Origin: Mesorhizobium sp. L2C084A000
GTDB taxonomy: Bacteria; Pseudomonadota; Alphaproteobacteria; Rhizobiales; Rhizobiaceae
Direction of reading: 5' to 3'
NCBI RefSeq assembly: GCF_000502875.1
Contig: NZ_AYWX01000005.1
Coordinates: 1-41,100, forward strand
Length of the DNA: 41,100 nt
Notes under the pieces: model-generated
What the model was told of the DNA's origin: nothing
Database searches by the model: none
What the model saw: the letters and a program-made list of their open reading frames with translations, nothing else
Translations under genes and position numbers: made by a program
Part shown: positions 33,916 to 41,100 of the stretch, one piece after another
Layout: each line of letters opens with the position of its first letter
How positions within the stretch are numbered: the first letter of the stretch is position 1

Positions 33916-34581
33916 TCAGCGCGCCGCCCTGAACCGGCGCTCGACAAGCCGAAGCGCAAAAAGCAAGATGTAGCCGGTCACCAGATACATCGCCGTGACC
34001 ACGAGATAGACCTCGACGATGCGGAAGGTGTTGAAGTTGATCCACTGGGCGCCATAGGTCAGCTCCGGCACCGAAATGACCGAGGCGACGGAGGTGTCCT
34101 TGAACAGCGATATGAAGGTGTTGGACAATGCCGGCAAGGTGATGCGCAGCATGGTCGGCAGGCGCACGTTGAGCAGCCTTTGCCAGGGCGTCAGGCCGAT
34201 TGCCTTGCCGGCGTCCAGCTGTCCGCGCGGAACGGCTTCGAGCCCGGAGCGAAACACCTCGACCAGATAGGCGCCGCTATAGAGCGACAGCGTGACGACG
34301 AACGAGGTCGGCGCGCTGTAGGCGATGTCGACCACTGTCGGCAGGCCGTAGAAGACGAGGTAGACGAGCAGGATCAGCGGCACGTTGCGGATGAATTCGA
34401 CGTAGGCGGCGATGATGGTGCGCACGATGCGTCCGGCAGACACGTACCAGACCGCCAGAACCAGGCCGATGACGGTGCCGATGGCGATCGATATGACGGC
34501 GAGCTCGAGACTGAGCAGCAGTCCTCCCCACAGCTTGTCGAAGTGCCGCCAGATCAGGTTGAAATTAAGGGCATAGCCCAT
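33916..34581 (-). CDS. Polar amino acid-type ABC transporter permease (first)
   Basis: This is a 221-residue HisM/GlnP-type permease. It has RNVPLILLVYLVFYGLP after the third helix and the coupling loop DAGKAIGLTPWQRLLNVRLP. It is about 40 percent identical by eye to the next gene in these motifs, as expected of a heterodimeric pair. It begins at the ATG at 34581, 170 bp after the binding-protein stop; the gap holds a repeat element and a stable hairpin. This may lower its expression relative to the binding protein. Confidence 0.92.
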   Translation of the reverse strand: MGYALNFNLIWRHFDKLWGGLLLSLELAVISIAIGTVIGLVLAVWYVSAGRIVRTIIAAYVEFIRNVPLILLVYLVFYGLPTVVDIAYSAPTSFVVTLSLYSGAYLVEVFRSGLEAVPRGQLDAGKAIGLTPWQRLLNVRLPTMLRITLPALSNTFISLFKDTSVASVISVPELTYGAQWINFNTFRIVEVYLVVTAMYLVTGYILLFALRLVERRFRAAR

Positions 34582-34605
34582 GCGTCCGCCTCAGTGCCGC
34601 AGGCT

Positions 34606-34710
34606 TAGAGCAGTTCACCGTTTCACGGAAACGGCGACCCGCTCTAACTCTTTGTTTTGACGCAATTCCGGGCGGAAAACCGTTTCACACTTTTCCTGGA
34701 ATTGCTCTAG
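34606..34710. repeat. Rhizobial intergenic palindromic repeat element
   Basis: This roughly 105-base element is bounded by TAGAGCA (34606-34612) and TGCTCTA (34703-34709). It contains two imperfect hairpins, one around CCGTTTCACGGAAACGG and one pairing CAATTCCGGG with the CCTGGAATTG near the right end. The sequence is of a type I recognise as repeated between genes in Mesorhizobium and relatives. It sits inside the operon, between the binding-protein and permease genes. Confidence 0.7.
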
Positions 34711-34713
34711 GGA

Positions 34714-34744
34714 GGCGGAAGGGCGCTGGATACGCCCTTCCGCC
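34714..34744 (-). terminator. Stable hairpin after the binding-protein gene
   Basis: A perfect 12-bp stem, GGCGGAAGGGCG (34714-34725) with CGCCCTTCCGCC (34733-34744), closes on a 7-base loop. It lies 7 bases after the binding-protein stop on the minus strand. With no T-run it is more likely an mRNA-stabilising or partial terminator structure, which often raises binding-protein levels over the permeases. Confidence 0.6.
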
Positions 34745-34751
34745 CGGCAGG

Positions 34752-35633
34752 TCAGATGGCTGGGAAGCCGGGATGGCGCGCCGGCGGCTCCTGTCCGAAA
34801 AAGTCCTTGAAGGCGGCATCGTAGAGTGCGTTTTCGTGGCCGAACATGGCGATGGTGAAGGTCGAGTTGACGAAGGTCAGCCAGTCAAGGTCGCCTTGCC
34901 GGAGTGCCGCGCCATAAAGCATGCTCAGCCAGCTCTTGCCGGCGTCGAAATATCTGTCCGGATTGCGCGAGGCGAGCCAGCGCACCGTGGACAGATCGAC
35001 GGCAGCGGCGTCGACGCGTTTCGATTCCAGTGCCTGCAGCACGTTGGCCTGGGTATCGATCTGCATGACCTGGCACTCGGGCAGCACCGAATGCACCTGC
35101 GCCTCGGCATCGACATTCTGCAGGATGGAGACGCGTGTCGCCGAGCCGCCGGCAAGCAGCTTGTCGAAGGTCTTGTTCTCGGCGGTCGGAAGGCTCAGCA
35201 GGGCGACGCCCTCGACGTAGTAAGGCCGGGAAAAATTGACCAGCTGCGAGCGCTGGGCGCTCATCGTCATGAACTGGATGGTGATGTCGACCTTGTTGGT
35301 GGTGACGTTGGGGATGCGCTGTGCCGGATCCTGCATCACGAACTCGACCTTGGTCGGATCGTCGAAAAGGCCCTTGGCAAGGATGCGCCCCATGGTGATG
35401 TCCATGCCGACGAGTTCGCCGGCATCGTTCTCGAAGTGCCACGGCGCATTGGTGCTGCCGGTGCCGACGATCAGCTTGCCGCGATCGAGCACGGTGCGCA
35501 GCAGGCTGTCGGGTGCTGCCTGGGCAGCGGCCTTTTGGGCATCGACGGTTACCGCCGCACCCACGACGCCGGCCGTGGCCAGTCCCGCCATTCCCAATTT
35601 CAGAAAATCACGTCTTCCGGATGTGTCGTTCAC
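34752..35633 (-). CDS. Polar amino acid-type ABC substrate-binding protein, Tat signal
   Basis: This is a 293-residue type II periplasmic-binding protein. The N-terminus has a twin-arginine signal (GRRDFLKLGMAGLATAG, then AAAQAA for cleavage), so it is exported folded. The mature part begins with DSLLRTVLDRGKLIVGTGST and has GELVGMDITMGRILAKGLF and AAAVDLSTVRWLASRNPDRY. The GTG at 35633 is chosen because GGAGG stands 5 bases before it and the Tat signal then starts at once; a longer frame begins near 35672. It is the first gene of the operon, divergent from iclR. The ligand is unknown. Confidence 0.9.
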   Translation of the reverse strand: MNDTSGRRDFLKLGMAGLATAGVVGAAVTVDAQKAAAQAAPDSLLRTVLDRGKLIVGTGSTNAPWHFENDAGELVGMDITMGRILAKGLFDDPTKVEFVMQDPAQRIPNVTTNKVDITIQFMTMSAQRSQLVNFSRPYYVEGVALLSLPTAENKTFDKLLAGGSATRVSILQNVDAEAQVHSVLPECQVMQIDTQANVLQALESKRVDAAAVDLSTVRWLASRNPDRYFDAGKSWLSMLYGAALRQGDLDWLTFVNSTFTIAMFGHENALYDAAFKDFFGQEPPARHPGFPAI

Positions 35634-35671
35634 GGCGACCTCCTTTCGTTTGTGTTCCCCTTGCACAGGCA

Positions 35672-35735
35672 ATACACGCGTCAGTGACGTCGAAGCGATT
35701 GTCTCTTACAAGAGACGCGTGTATCCTGTACAGGA
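35672..35735. promoter_or_regulatory. Nested palindromes in the IclR-SBP divergent promoter
   Basis: Three inverted repeats are packed here. ATACACGCGTC (35672-35682) pairs with GACGCGTGTAT (35714-35724). GTCTCTT-AC-AAGAGAC (35701-35716) and TCCTGTACAGGA (35724-35735) are perfect palindromes. They lie between the binding-protein start (35633) and the IclR start (35761), where IclR dimers or tetramers would bind. Which one is used cannot be told. Confidence 0.6.
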
Positions 35736-35760
35736 CAGATACTAACACCGGGAATCAACA

Positions 35761-36549
35761 ATGCAAGATGGCAATGCCTCGGCACTTTCAGCCGGCGAGA
35801 AGATTTCGGGCTCCCGAGAAAAGGGGCTCAACCGGGTGCTCGAGATTCTGGAGTTTCTTCACACGACCCAGCGCGCGATCGGCATTGGCGACCTTGCCAA
35901 GGGCGTGAACGCGCCCCGCTCGACGACCTATACGCTTGTGCGGTCGCTGGTCGATGCGGGACTGCTGGAAATGCAAGGCGACGACAATCGCGTCTATTTC
36001 GGCAAGAAGCTTTATCTCTACGGAATGGACTATGTGCGGGGCAACGACCTGTTGAGGCGGGGGCGCCAGGAGGTCGACAATCTGTCGCGCGAGACCGGCG
36101 AGACTTCCGAACTGTGCATGCTGCAGAGCGGCCGCTATACGATCGTCCATGCGAGTCCCGGCACCAGGCCGTTCCGCATCAGTTCCGCCACCGGCCTGCA
36201 GATACCGCTGCCCTGGACGGCCTCGGGGCGGCTGCTTCTGGCGGGGCTGGAGAAGGCTGAGATCGAAGGCATGGTGTCAAACGACGATCTCGTGCTGCCC
36301 GACGGGCGCAAACTGCGGCTCGACGATTTCGTCGCCGACATCGCAAAAGCGCGGATCACCGGCTATTGCGTCACTTCAGGCCTTGTCGATGCCTATACCA
36401 AGTGCCTTGCCGCGCCGGTGTTTTCAGCGCCGGGCAAGGTCGAGGCGACGATGTGCCTGGTGGTCCCCATCGATACATCCGAGGGGCGGACCGGCGAACT
36501 TATCGGCCTGCTGCGTGATCGTGCCGCGAAGCTTTCGATCGCCGTGTAG
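35761..36549 (+). CDS. IclR-family transcriptional regulator
   Basis: This is a 262-residue IclR regulator. The winged helix-turn-helix spans about residues 20-80 (GLNRVLEILEFLHTTQRAIG, then NAPRSTTYTLVRSLVDAGLL), and the effector domain about 95-255 contains ETSELCMLQSGRYTIVH and PLPWTASGRLLLAGL. It diverges from the binding-protein gene, which is the usual position for a regulator of catabolic transport. The intergenic palindromes are likely targets. It ends 21 bp from the convergent DUF465 gene. The effector should be the transported compound or its breakdown product. Confidence 0.92.
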   Translation: MQDGNASALSAGEKISGSREKGLNRVLEILEFLHTTQRAIGIGDLAKGVNAPRSTTYTLVRSLVDAGLLEMQGDDNRVYFGKKLYLYGMDYVRGNDLLRRGRQEVDNLSRETGETSELCMLQSGRYTIVHASPGTRPFRISSATGLQIPLPWTASGRLLLAGLEKAEIEGMVSNDDLVLPDGRKLRLDDFVADIAKARITGYCVTSGLVDAYTKCLAAPVFSAPGKVEATMCLVVPIDTSEGRTGELIGLLRDRAAKLSIAV

Positions 36550-36570
36550 CGCGAGCGAGCGAACGCCAAC

Positions 36571-36774
36571 TCACGCAATGATGTCGGGAATGATCTTGTC
36601 TTCCAGTGCCATCAGCCGGTCCTTGAGGAACAGCTTCTTCTTCTTCATGCGCTGGATCTGCAGCGGATCGCAGGCCATGGCGATCATCGCGTTGATGGCC
36701 GCATCGAAATCGGCGTGTTCCTGCTTCAGGCGGGAAAATTCTAGGCGAATATCGGCCTGTTCCTGATCGGACAT
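36571..36774 (-). CDS. YdcH-family (DUF465) small coiled-coil protein
   Basis: This is a 67-residue, highly charged helical protein beginning MSDQEQADIRLEFSRLKQEH, with MKKKKLFLKDRLMALEDKI at the end; this K-K-x-L-x-LKD-x-L pattern marks DUF465. The whole length is probably coiled coil. Function unknown. The start has GGTAGAGA just upstream. It diverges from a second DUF465 gene at 37014 and converges with iclR. Confidence 0.85.
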   Translation of the reverse strand: MSDQEQADIRLEFSRLKQEHADFDAAINAMIAMACDPLQIQRMKKKKLFLKDRLMALEDKIIPDIIA

Positions 36775-37013
36775 TCTCTACCGTCTGCACGTCTGCGGCG
36801 CCCAAAACTGGGCCTGATTGGGCGGGACCGGGTGTTTTGTCACCGGCGTGCAGCCCATATCACATTTCAAGGTGTCGTGGAATGCTACCACGGATCATTC
36901 GACATCGCGGCCGGATGGTGGCACAGTGTCATTGTGCCGTCACAGAAGCGAACCTGCGGTGGACGCGCCGTGACGGTTGCAATCGAGGAAAACCATGAAA
37001 GGGAGAACCAATC
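36775..37013. other. Intergenic region between two divergent DUF465 genes
   Basis: This 239-base stretch has no credible gene. It holds the perfect hairpin GGCACA (36920-36925) / TGTGCC (36933-36938) and a small CGTGG...CCACG hairpin near 36880. Both DUF465 promoters should lie here, but no clear -35/-10 pair is visible. Confidence 0.5.
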
Positions 37014-37193
37014 ATGTCTCTTGCATCCCATCTTGATGAGTTGCAGCGGAAACACGGCGACATCGAACGTGAAATCGATGACGCGATGAATCATCCATCG
37101 GTAGACGACCTCGAAATCGTGAATCTCAAGCGACGCAAGCTGGCACTCAAGGACGAGATTGAAAAACTAAGAGGCAAACCGACCACGCATTGA
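37014..37193 (+). CDS. YdcH-family (DUF465) small coiled-coil protein, second copy
   Basis: This is a 59-residue helical protein beginning MSLASHLDELQRKHGDIERE and continuing with NLKRRKLALKDEIEKLRG, the DUF465 pattern. GGGAG lies 8 bases before the ATG. It faces away from the other copy at 36571. The two share the K/R-L-x-LKD-x-I-E core but differ elsewhere, so they are diverged paralogs of unknown function. Relatives in rhizobia usually occur in such numbers. Confidence 0.85.
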   Translation: MSLASHLDELQRKHGDIEREIDDAMNHPSVDDLEIVNLKRRKLALKDEIEKLRGKPTTH

Positions 37194-37527
37194 TGCCCTC
37201 CTGACATAGCCGCCCCATATCCGCGGCCTCTTTTCCCGGCGGCACCCCGCCGCCGGCGTGGAGGGTTTTGATTTTCCAGCACCGGTCTGTCAGCCGAAGC
37301 TGGACTTGCACCCGGCTCAATCTCCGCTTCGGCCGTCGCCCGTTTCGCCAGATCATCGATTGTTTCTGGTCGCCGGCGGCGGGCGATTCCGGCCAGTGGC
37401 GACCTGTCGCCATTGACAAGCCATCTTTGCTCCTCCACCTCATGCCCGGACCTCAGCGCATCGGCCCGGGGCGTCGTTGTGCGTCCATGCAGGACACAAG
37501 ATGCTCCAGAGACAAAAGGCTGCCGGC
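37194..37527. other. Non-coding gap before ispG with a GC hairpin
   Basis: No supported gene lies here. CCGGCGGC (37236-37243) and GCCGCCGG (37249-37256) form a very stable hairpin around ACCCC, soon followed by GGGTTTTGATTTT, so it may terminate the DUF465 transcript. The ispG promoter should lie in the right half, but I cannot point to it. Confidence 0.5.
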
Positions 37528-38781
37528 ATGACCGGATATTTTTCCTCTCCTTTTCCCCGCCGTACGTCGGTCGGCGTCGATGTCGGCGGCGTGATCGTCG
37601 GCGGCGGCGCGCCTGTCGTCGTCCAATCGATGACCAACACCGACACGGCCGATATCGACCAGACCGTTGCGCAGGTCGCAGCCCTGCACCGGGCCGGGTC
37701 GGAGATCGTGCGCATCACCGTCGATCGCGACGAGAGCGCCGCCGCCGTGCCGCGCATTCATGAGCGGCTTCAGCGGCTGGGTATCCACGTGCCGCTGGTC
37801 GGCGATTTCCACTATATCGGCCACAAGCTTTTGGCCGATCATCCGGCCTGCGCCGAGGCGCTGGCCAAATACCGCATCAATCCGGGCAATGTCGGCTTCA
37901 AGGACAAGAAGGACCGCCAGTTCGCCGATATCGTCGAGATGGCGATCAAGCATGACAAGCCGGTACGCATTGGTGTCAACTGGGGCTCGCTCGACCAGGA
38001 GCTTTTGACCCGGCTGATGGACGACAACCAGGACAAGGGTTTCCCGCTGACGGCCCAGGAGGTGATGCGCGAGGCGATCGTGCAGTCGGCGATCCTGTCG
38101 GCCGAGATGGCGGAAGAGATCGGCCTTGGCCGCGAGAAAATCATCCTGTCGGCCAAGGTCAGCGGCGTGCAGGACCTGATCGCCGTCTATACCGAGCTCG
38201 CCACCCGCTCCAACCACGCGCTGCATCTCGGCCTGACCGAAGCCGGCATGGGCTCGAAGGGCATCGTCGCTTCGTCGGCCGCCATGGGCATCCTGCTCCA
38301 GCAAGGCATCGGCGACACCATCCGCATCTCGCTGACACCGGAGCCGAATGGCGACCGCACGCGCGAGGTGCAGGTGTCGCAGGAATTGCTGCAGACCATG
38401 GGGTTCAGGCAGTTCGTGCCGATCGTCGCCGCTTGCCCCGGCTGCGGCCGCACGACCTCGACCGTGTTCCAGGAACTTGCCCAGAACATCCAGGCGGATC
38501 TCAGGAAGAATATGCCGGTGTGGCGCGACAAATATCCCGGCGTCGAGAACCTCAAGGTCGCGGTGATGGGTTGCATCGTCAACGGCCCGGGCGAGTCCAA
38601 GCATGCCGACATCGGCATTTCGCTGCCCGGCACCGGCGAGACGCCGACCGCGCCTGTCTTCGTCGACGGCAAGAAGGCGGCGACGCTGCGCGGGCCGTCG
38701 ATCGCCGCGGATTTCGAGAAAATGGTCGCCGACTATATCGAACAGCGGTTCGGTCGCGGCGGCAAGGCCGCGGCAGAGTAA
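37528..38781 (+). CDS. ispG: 4-hydroxy-3-methylbut-2-en-1-yl diphosphate synthase
   Basis: This 417-residue [4Fe-4S] enzyme of the non-mevalonate isoprenoid pathway reduces MEcPP to HMBPP. Landmarks are [20 protein letters not shown] at the N-terminus, [25 protein letters not shown], the cluster cysteines in [11 protein letters not shown] and [20 protein letters not shown]. The family default start is near 37528; an in-frame ATG at 37501 would add nine residues. A lytic transglycosylase gene follows after 5 bp and is probably cotranscribed, though unrelated in function. Confidence 0.96.
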   Translation: MTGYFSSPFPRRTSVGVDVGGVIVGGGAPVVVQSMTNTDTADIDQTVAQVAALHRAGSEIVRITVDRDESAAAVPRIHERLQRLGIHVPLVGDFHYIGHKLLADHPACAEALAKYRINPGNVGFKDKKDRQFADIVEMAIKHDKPVRIGVNWGSLDQELLTRLMDDNQDKGFPLTAQEVMREAIVQSAILSAEMAEEIGLGREKIILSAKVSGVQDLIAVYTELATRSNHALHLGLTEAGMGSKGIVASSAAMGILLQQGIGDTIRISLTPEPNGDRTREVQVSQELLQTMGFRQFVPIVAACPGCGRTTSTVFQELAQNIQADLRKNMPVWRDKYPGVENLKVAVMGCIVNGPGESKHADIGISLPGTGETPTAPVFVDGKKAATLRGPSIAADFEKMVADYIEQRFGRGGKAAAE

Positions 38782-38786
38782 GTCAA

Positions 38787-39641
38787 ATGCAGCGTTTCCT
38801 ATGGGCGACGCTGATCCTGCTGTACGGGCTGACCTGGTCGGCCCTTGTGCAGGCCGATCCGCCGCAATCCGCTAAGCAGCGGCTGATCGACAAAGTCTGC
38901 AATCTGATCCAGGCGCATGCCGACCAGAACGGCCTGTCCAGGGATTTCTTCGCCCGGCTGATCTGGAAGGAAAGCCGTTTCGATCCCAACGCCGTCAGTC
39001 CGGTCGGCGCCGAAGGCATTGCCCAGTTCATGCCGGGCACCGCCAAGATGCGCGGGCTTGCCAATTCCTTCGACATCAACCAGGCGATTCCGGCTTCGGC
39101 TAGATATCTCGCCGAAATGAAAACCGGCTACGGCAATCTCGGCCTGGCCGCCGCCGCCTACAATGCCGGCGAGAGCCGGGTGTCGCGCTGGCTCAGCTCC
39201 GGGGGGTTCCTGCCAATGGAGACCGAAAGCTATGTCTTAGACATCATGGGCGAACCAGCCGACAAGTTCACGGACCGGGCCTATGCTGGAAAAGTCGAGC
39301 CGCTCGACGCAAAGACGGATTTTGCCGTCGCTTGCCGAAAACTGCCGGTGATCATGTCGCGGACGGTGGCCATGGCTTCGATCAACATAAAGCCATGGGG
39401 CATCCAGGTGGCCGGCAATTTTCGCCGCAGTGCCGCGATCAACCAGTGGCTCAGGGTAAGGAGCCGGTTCCCGGCCCTGCTCAACGGGCATGATCCGGTG
39501 GTCAGCCGGGTGCGCACGCCGATCGGCCGGCGCGGCATCTACGCGGTCAGGATCGGTGTCGACCGCCGCGCCGATGCCAACGTTATTTGCCAGAAATTGC
39601 AAAGTGTCGGTGGGGCGTGCGTGGTGGTGCGCAACCGGTAA
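38787..39641 (+). CDS. Lytic transglycosylase with C-terminal SPOR-like domain
   Basis: This is a 284-residue cell-wall enzyme. The signal peptide (residues 1-23, cleavage after QADP or VQA) is followed by an SLT domain (about 35-145) with catalytic E62 in IWKESRFDPNAVSP, GAEGIAQFMPGTA and LAAAAYNAGESRV. The C-terminal part (about 205-284: WGIQVAGNFRRSAAINQWLR to AVRIGVDRRADANVICQKLQ) looks like a SPOR domain, which binds denuded glycan at division sites. It would cleave peptidoglycan in the periplasm. It starts 5 bp after ispG. The SPOR call is by pattern and less certain than the SLT call. Confidence 0.87.
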   Translation: MQRFLWATLILLYGLTWSALVQADPPQSAKQRLIDKVCNLIQAHADQNGLSRDFFARLIWKESRFDPNAVSPVGAEGIAQFMPGTAKMRGLANSFDINQAIPASARYLAEMKTGYGNLGLAAAAYNAGESRVSRWLSSGGFLPMETESYVLDIMGEPADKFTDRAYAGKVEPLDAKTDFAVACRKLPVIMSRTVAMASINIKPWGIQVAGNFRRSAAINQWLRVRSRFPALLNGHDPVVSRVRTPIGRRGIYAVRIGVDRRADANVICQKLQSVGGACVVVRNR

Positions 39642-39777
39642 TTTGGCCGCTGCCGGCGCGATGTTCTGTCTGAGAAAGGCATTTATAAGCGACAGCCGGA
39701 ACGTCGCATCCAGCAAAGATTTCAGCTATAGCGGCCGCCATCTTTACTGGGCGGCGGCCCTGTCTTTGACGAGCAGC

Positions 39778-40545
39778 ATGGGTCTCAACATGTTCGATGG
39801 ATACATTATCTGCGGCACGCCGAGGACCGGAAGCACGCTGCTGTGCAAGCTTCTGGCATCCACGAAGACGACTGGCGATCCGCACTCATTCTATCGGCGG
39901 CAGGATGTGCTGGAGTGGGCTGAAGAGTGGAAGCTGCCCGATCGCGACACGATGAGTGAGCTCGACTTCAATGTCGCCTATCTCAACGCGGCGATCGCTG
40001 CGGGCAAGGGTGGAACCGGCCTCTTCGGCCTTCGCTTGATGCGCGAAAATCTGGATGAGCTTTCGACGATCCTCGACCGGATTTTCCCGAAACTGCCGTC
40101 GGACAGAGCGCGGTTCGAAAGAGCATTCGGCAATGTTCTCTACATACACCTCTCGCGGGAGGACAAGCTCGCGCAGGCTGTCTCCCTGATCAAGGCAGAG
40201 CAGACCGGTCTTTGGCATATCGCTCCCGACGGCACCGAGATCGAAAGGGTCGCGCCGCCGAAAGAGCCTCAATATGATTTCGAGCGGATCAAACGAGAGG
40301 TCACGGAACTCGAGACCTATGACGCGGCCTGGAACATTTGGTTCGCAGAGCAAGGCATATCCCCGCTGCGTGTCGGCTATGAGCGCCTTTCAGGCAATCC
40401 GGCCGCGACATTGCTAGGCATCTGCGAAGCCCTGAGGGTCCGAGCGCCTGACGAGGAGGATGTAAGCCCCGGCGTTGCAAAGCTTGCTGACGCGACAAGC
40501 CTCGACTGGATGCGCCGCTATCGTCTGGAGGCAGCAGCCGTCTGA
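39778..40545 (+). CDS. Stf0-like sulfotransferase
   Basis: This protein of about 255 residues is related to Stf0, the trehalose 2-sulfotransferase of mycobacteria. It has the phosphosulfate-binding loop IICGTPRTGSTLLCKLL near the start, the pair FGLRLMRENLDEL and HLSREDKLAQAVSLIKAEQT, and ending segments with LRVGYERLSGNP, which match the family's 3'-phosphate-binding region. It uses PAPS to sulfate a sugar hydroxyl. The start may be the ATG at 39778 or the ATG at 39790; neither has a good ribosome site. A 7-bp hairpin (39733-39759) lies just before. No acceptor-synthesis gene is nearby. Confidence 0.82.
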   Translation: MGLNMFDGYIICGTPRTGSTLLCKLLASTKTTGDPHSFYRRQDVLEWAEEWKLPDRDTMSELDFNVAYLNAAIAAGKGGTGLFGLRLMRENLDELSTILDRIFPKLPSDRARFERAFGNVLYIHLSREDKLAQAVSLIKAEQTGLWHIAPDGTEIERVAPPKEPQYDFERIKREVTELETYDAAWNIWFAEQGISPLRVGYERLSGNPAATLLGICEALRVRAPDEEDVSPGVAKLADATSLDWMRRYRLEAAAV

Positions 40546-40564
40546 CGCATCCCATGGATGCAGC

Positions 40565-41100
40565 CTAGGCGGTCTTCGCCACCACCGTTTCGCTGAGCCA
40601 GGTGCCGATCTTGGTGCCCAGGCGGTCGGGCGAAACTGGCTTCGGCAGATAGTCGTCCATGCCTGATTCGATGCACTTGTCGCGATCACCCTTCAGCGCG
40701 TGCGCGGTGACGCCGATGATCGGGATGTGGGCGCCCGTCGAGACCTCCATCGCCCGGATGGCGCGGGTCGCCTCATAGCCGTTCATTTCGGGCATCGAGA
40801 CATCCATCAGGATCAGCTTGGGGCGCAGCGCCCGGTACATCTCGACCGCCGTGCGGCCATTGCCGGCGATGCGGTAGCTCAAGCCCAACCCGTTGAGGAT
40901 TTGGCCGAACACCAGCTGGTTCACGTCATTGTCCTCGGCAATGAGGATGTCGATCGGTCCGTTCGGCGCGGTTGTCGATTCCGGCGCTGCCGCGACCGGC
41001 ATTGCCGGGCCGCGGATGACGGTGAAGGCGGGCGGCGCCGCCGGGGGAGCCTGCACGATCGGTTCGCGGACGAACCGCGCCTTGCCGACCTGCGAGCGGG
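40565..41100 (-). CDS. Response-regulator receiver domain, C-terminal part of a larger protein
   Basis: The frame is open from the window edge to the stop at 40565, so the N-terminus is missing. The visible part has a Pro/Ala-rich linker, then a complete receiver domain: acidic pocket ILIAEDNDVNQLV, phospho-acceptor Asp in LILMDVSMPEMNG, and the conserved Lys in DDYLPKPVS. The linker and C-terminal location suggest the end of a hybrid histidine kinase. The last residues (LSETVVAKTA) follow the domain directly. What it senses cannot be seen. Confidence 0.85.
   Translation of the reverse strand, partial: RSQVGKARFVREPIVQAPPAAPPAFTVIRGPAMPVAAAPESTTAPNGPIDILIAEDNDVNQLVFGQILNGLGLSYRIAGNGRTAVEMYRALRPKLILMDVSMPEMNGYEATRAIRAMEVSTGAHIPIIGVTAHALKGDRDKCIESGMDDYLPKPVSPDRLGTKIGTWLSETVVAKTA

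Overview
The window is chromosome-type, high-GC DNA from an alphaproteobacterium of the Rhizobiales, most likely Mesorhizobium or a close relative. The grounds are a DUF680-type secreted peptide (a family I know only from Mesorhizobium), DUF1036, DUF1244, DUF3309 and paired DUF465 proteins, a cysteine-free bL36, a palindromic repeat of a type common in rhizobial genomes, and dense ABC-transporter operons. I see no rRNA, tRNA, CRISPR array, transposase, phage gene or integration site.

Left part (1-12.8 kb). Two citrate-synthase-family genes diverge; one carries an N-terminal helix-turn-helix. A 3-hydroxybutyrate dehydrogenase/patatin pair follows, as in polyhydroxybutyrate use. A TetR regulator diverges from a three-gene operon for an exported molybdenum hydroxylase: a 2Fe-2S subunit, a Tat-exported molybdopterin subunit and a diheme cytochrome c. 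A membrane-fusion protein and an RND pump end at a strong terminator, followed by a small DUF3309 membrane protein.

Middle (12.8-24 kb). This part is mixed housekeeping: an NAD(P)-binding epimerase-like protein, the DUF680 peptide, a LysR regulator, an MFS transporter, DUF1244, an N-formylglutamate amidohydrolase-like protein, DUF1036 with pyruvate kinase, an alpha/beta hydrolase, a TPR protein, rpmJ, a LprI-like secreted protein, and purE-purK. A 46-bp palindromic element separates pyk from the hydrolase. An 8-bp G-rich tandem array with G-quadruplex potential lies just upstream of the hydrolase.

Right-centre (24.1-36.5 kb). Two catabolic operons lie head to tail on the minus strand. The first runs isomerase, sugar-binding protein, ABC ATPase, permease, RpiR regulator and PfkB kinase, and resembles the E. 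coli allose operon in gene content. The second runs Tat-exported binding protein, two polar-amino-acid-type permeases, ATPase, RidA and a SelA-like PLP enzyme. It diverges from an IclR regulator across a promoter full of palindromes. My inference is uptake and deamination of an amino sugar acid or unusual amino acid.

Right end (36.5-41.1 kb). Here are two divergent DUF465 genes, ispG, a lytic transglycosylase with a SPOR-like tail, a Stf0-like sulfotransferase, and the C-terminal receiver domain of a protein that continues beyond the window.
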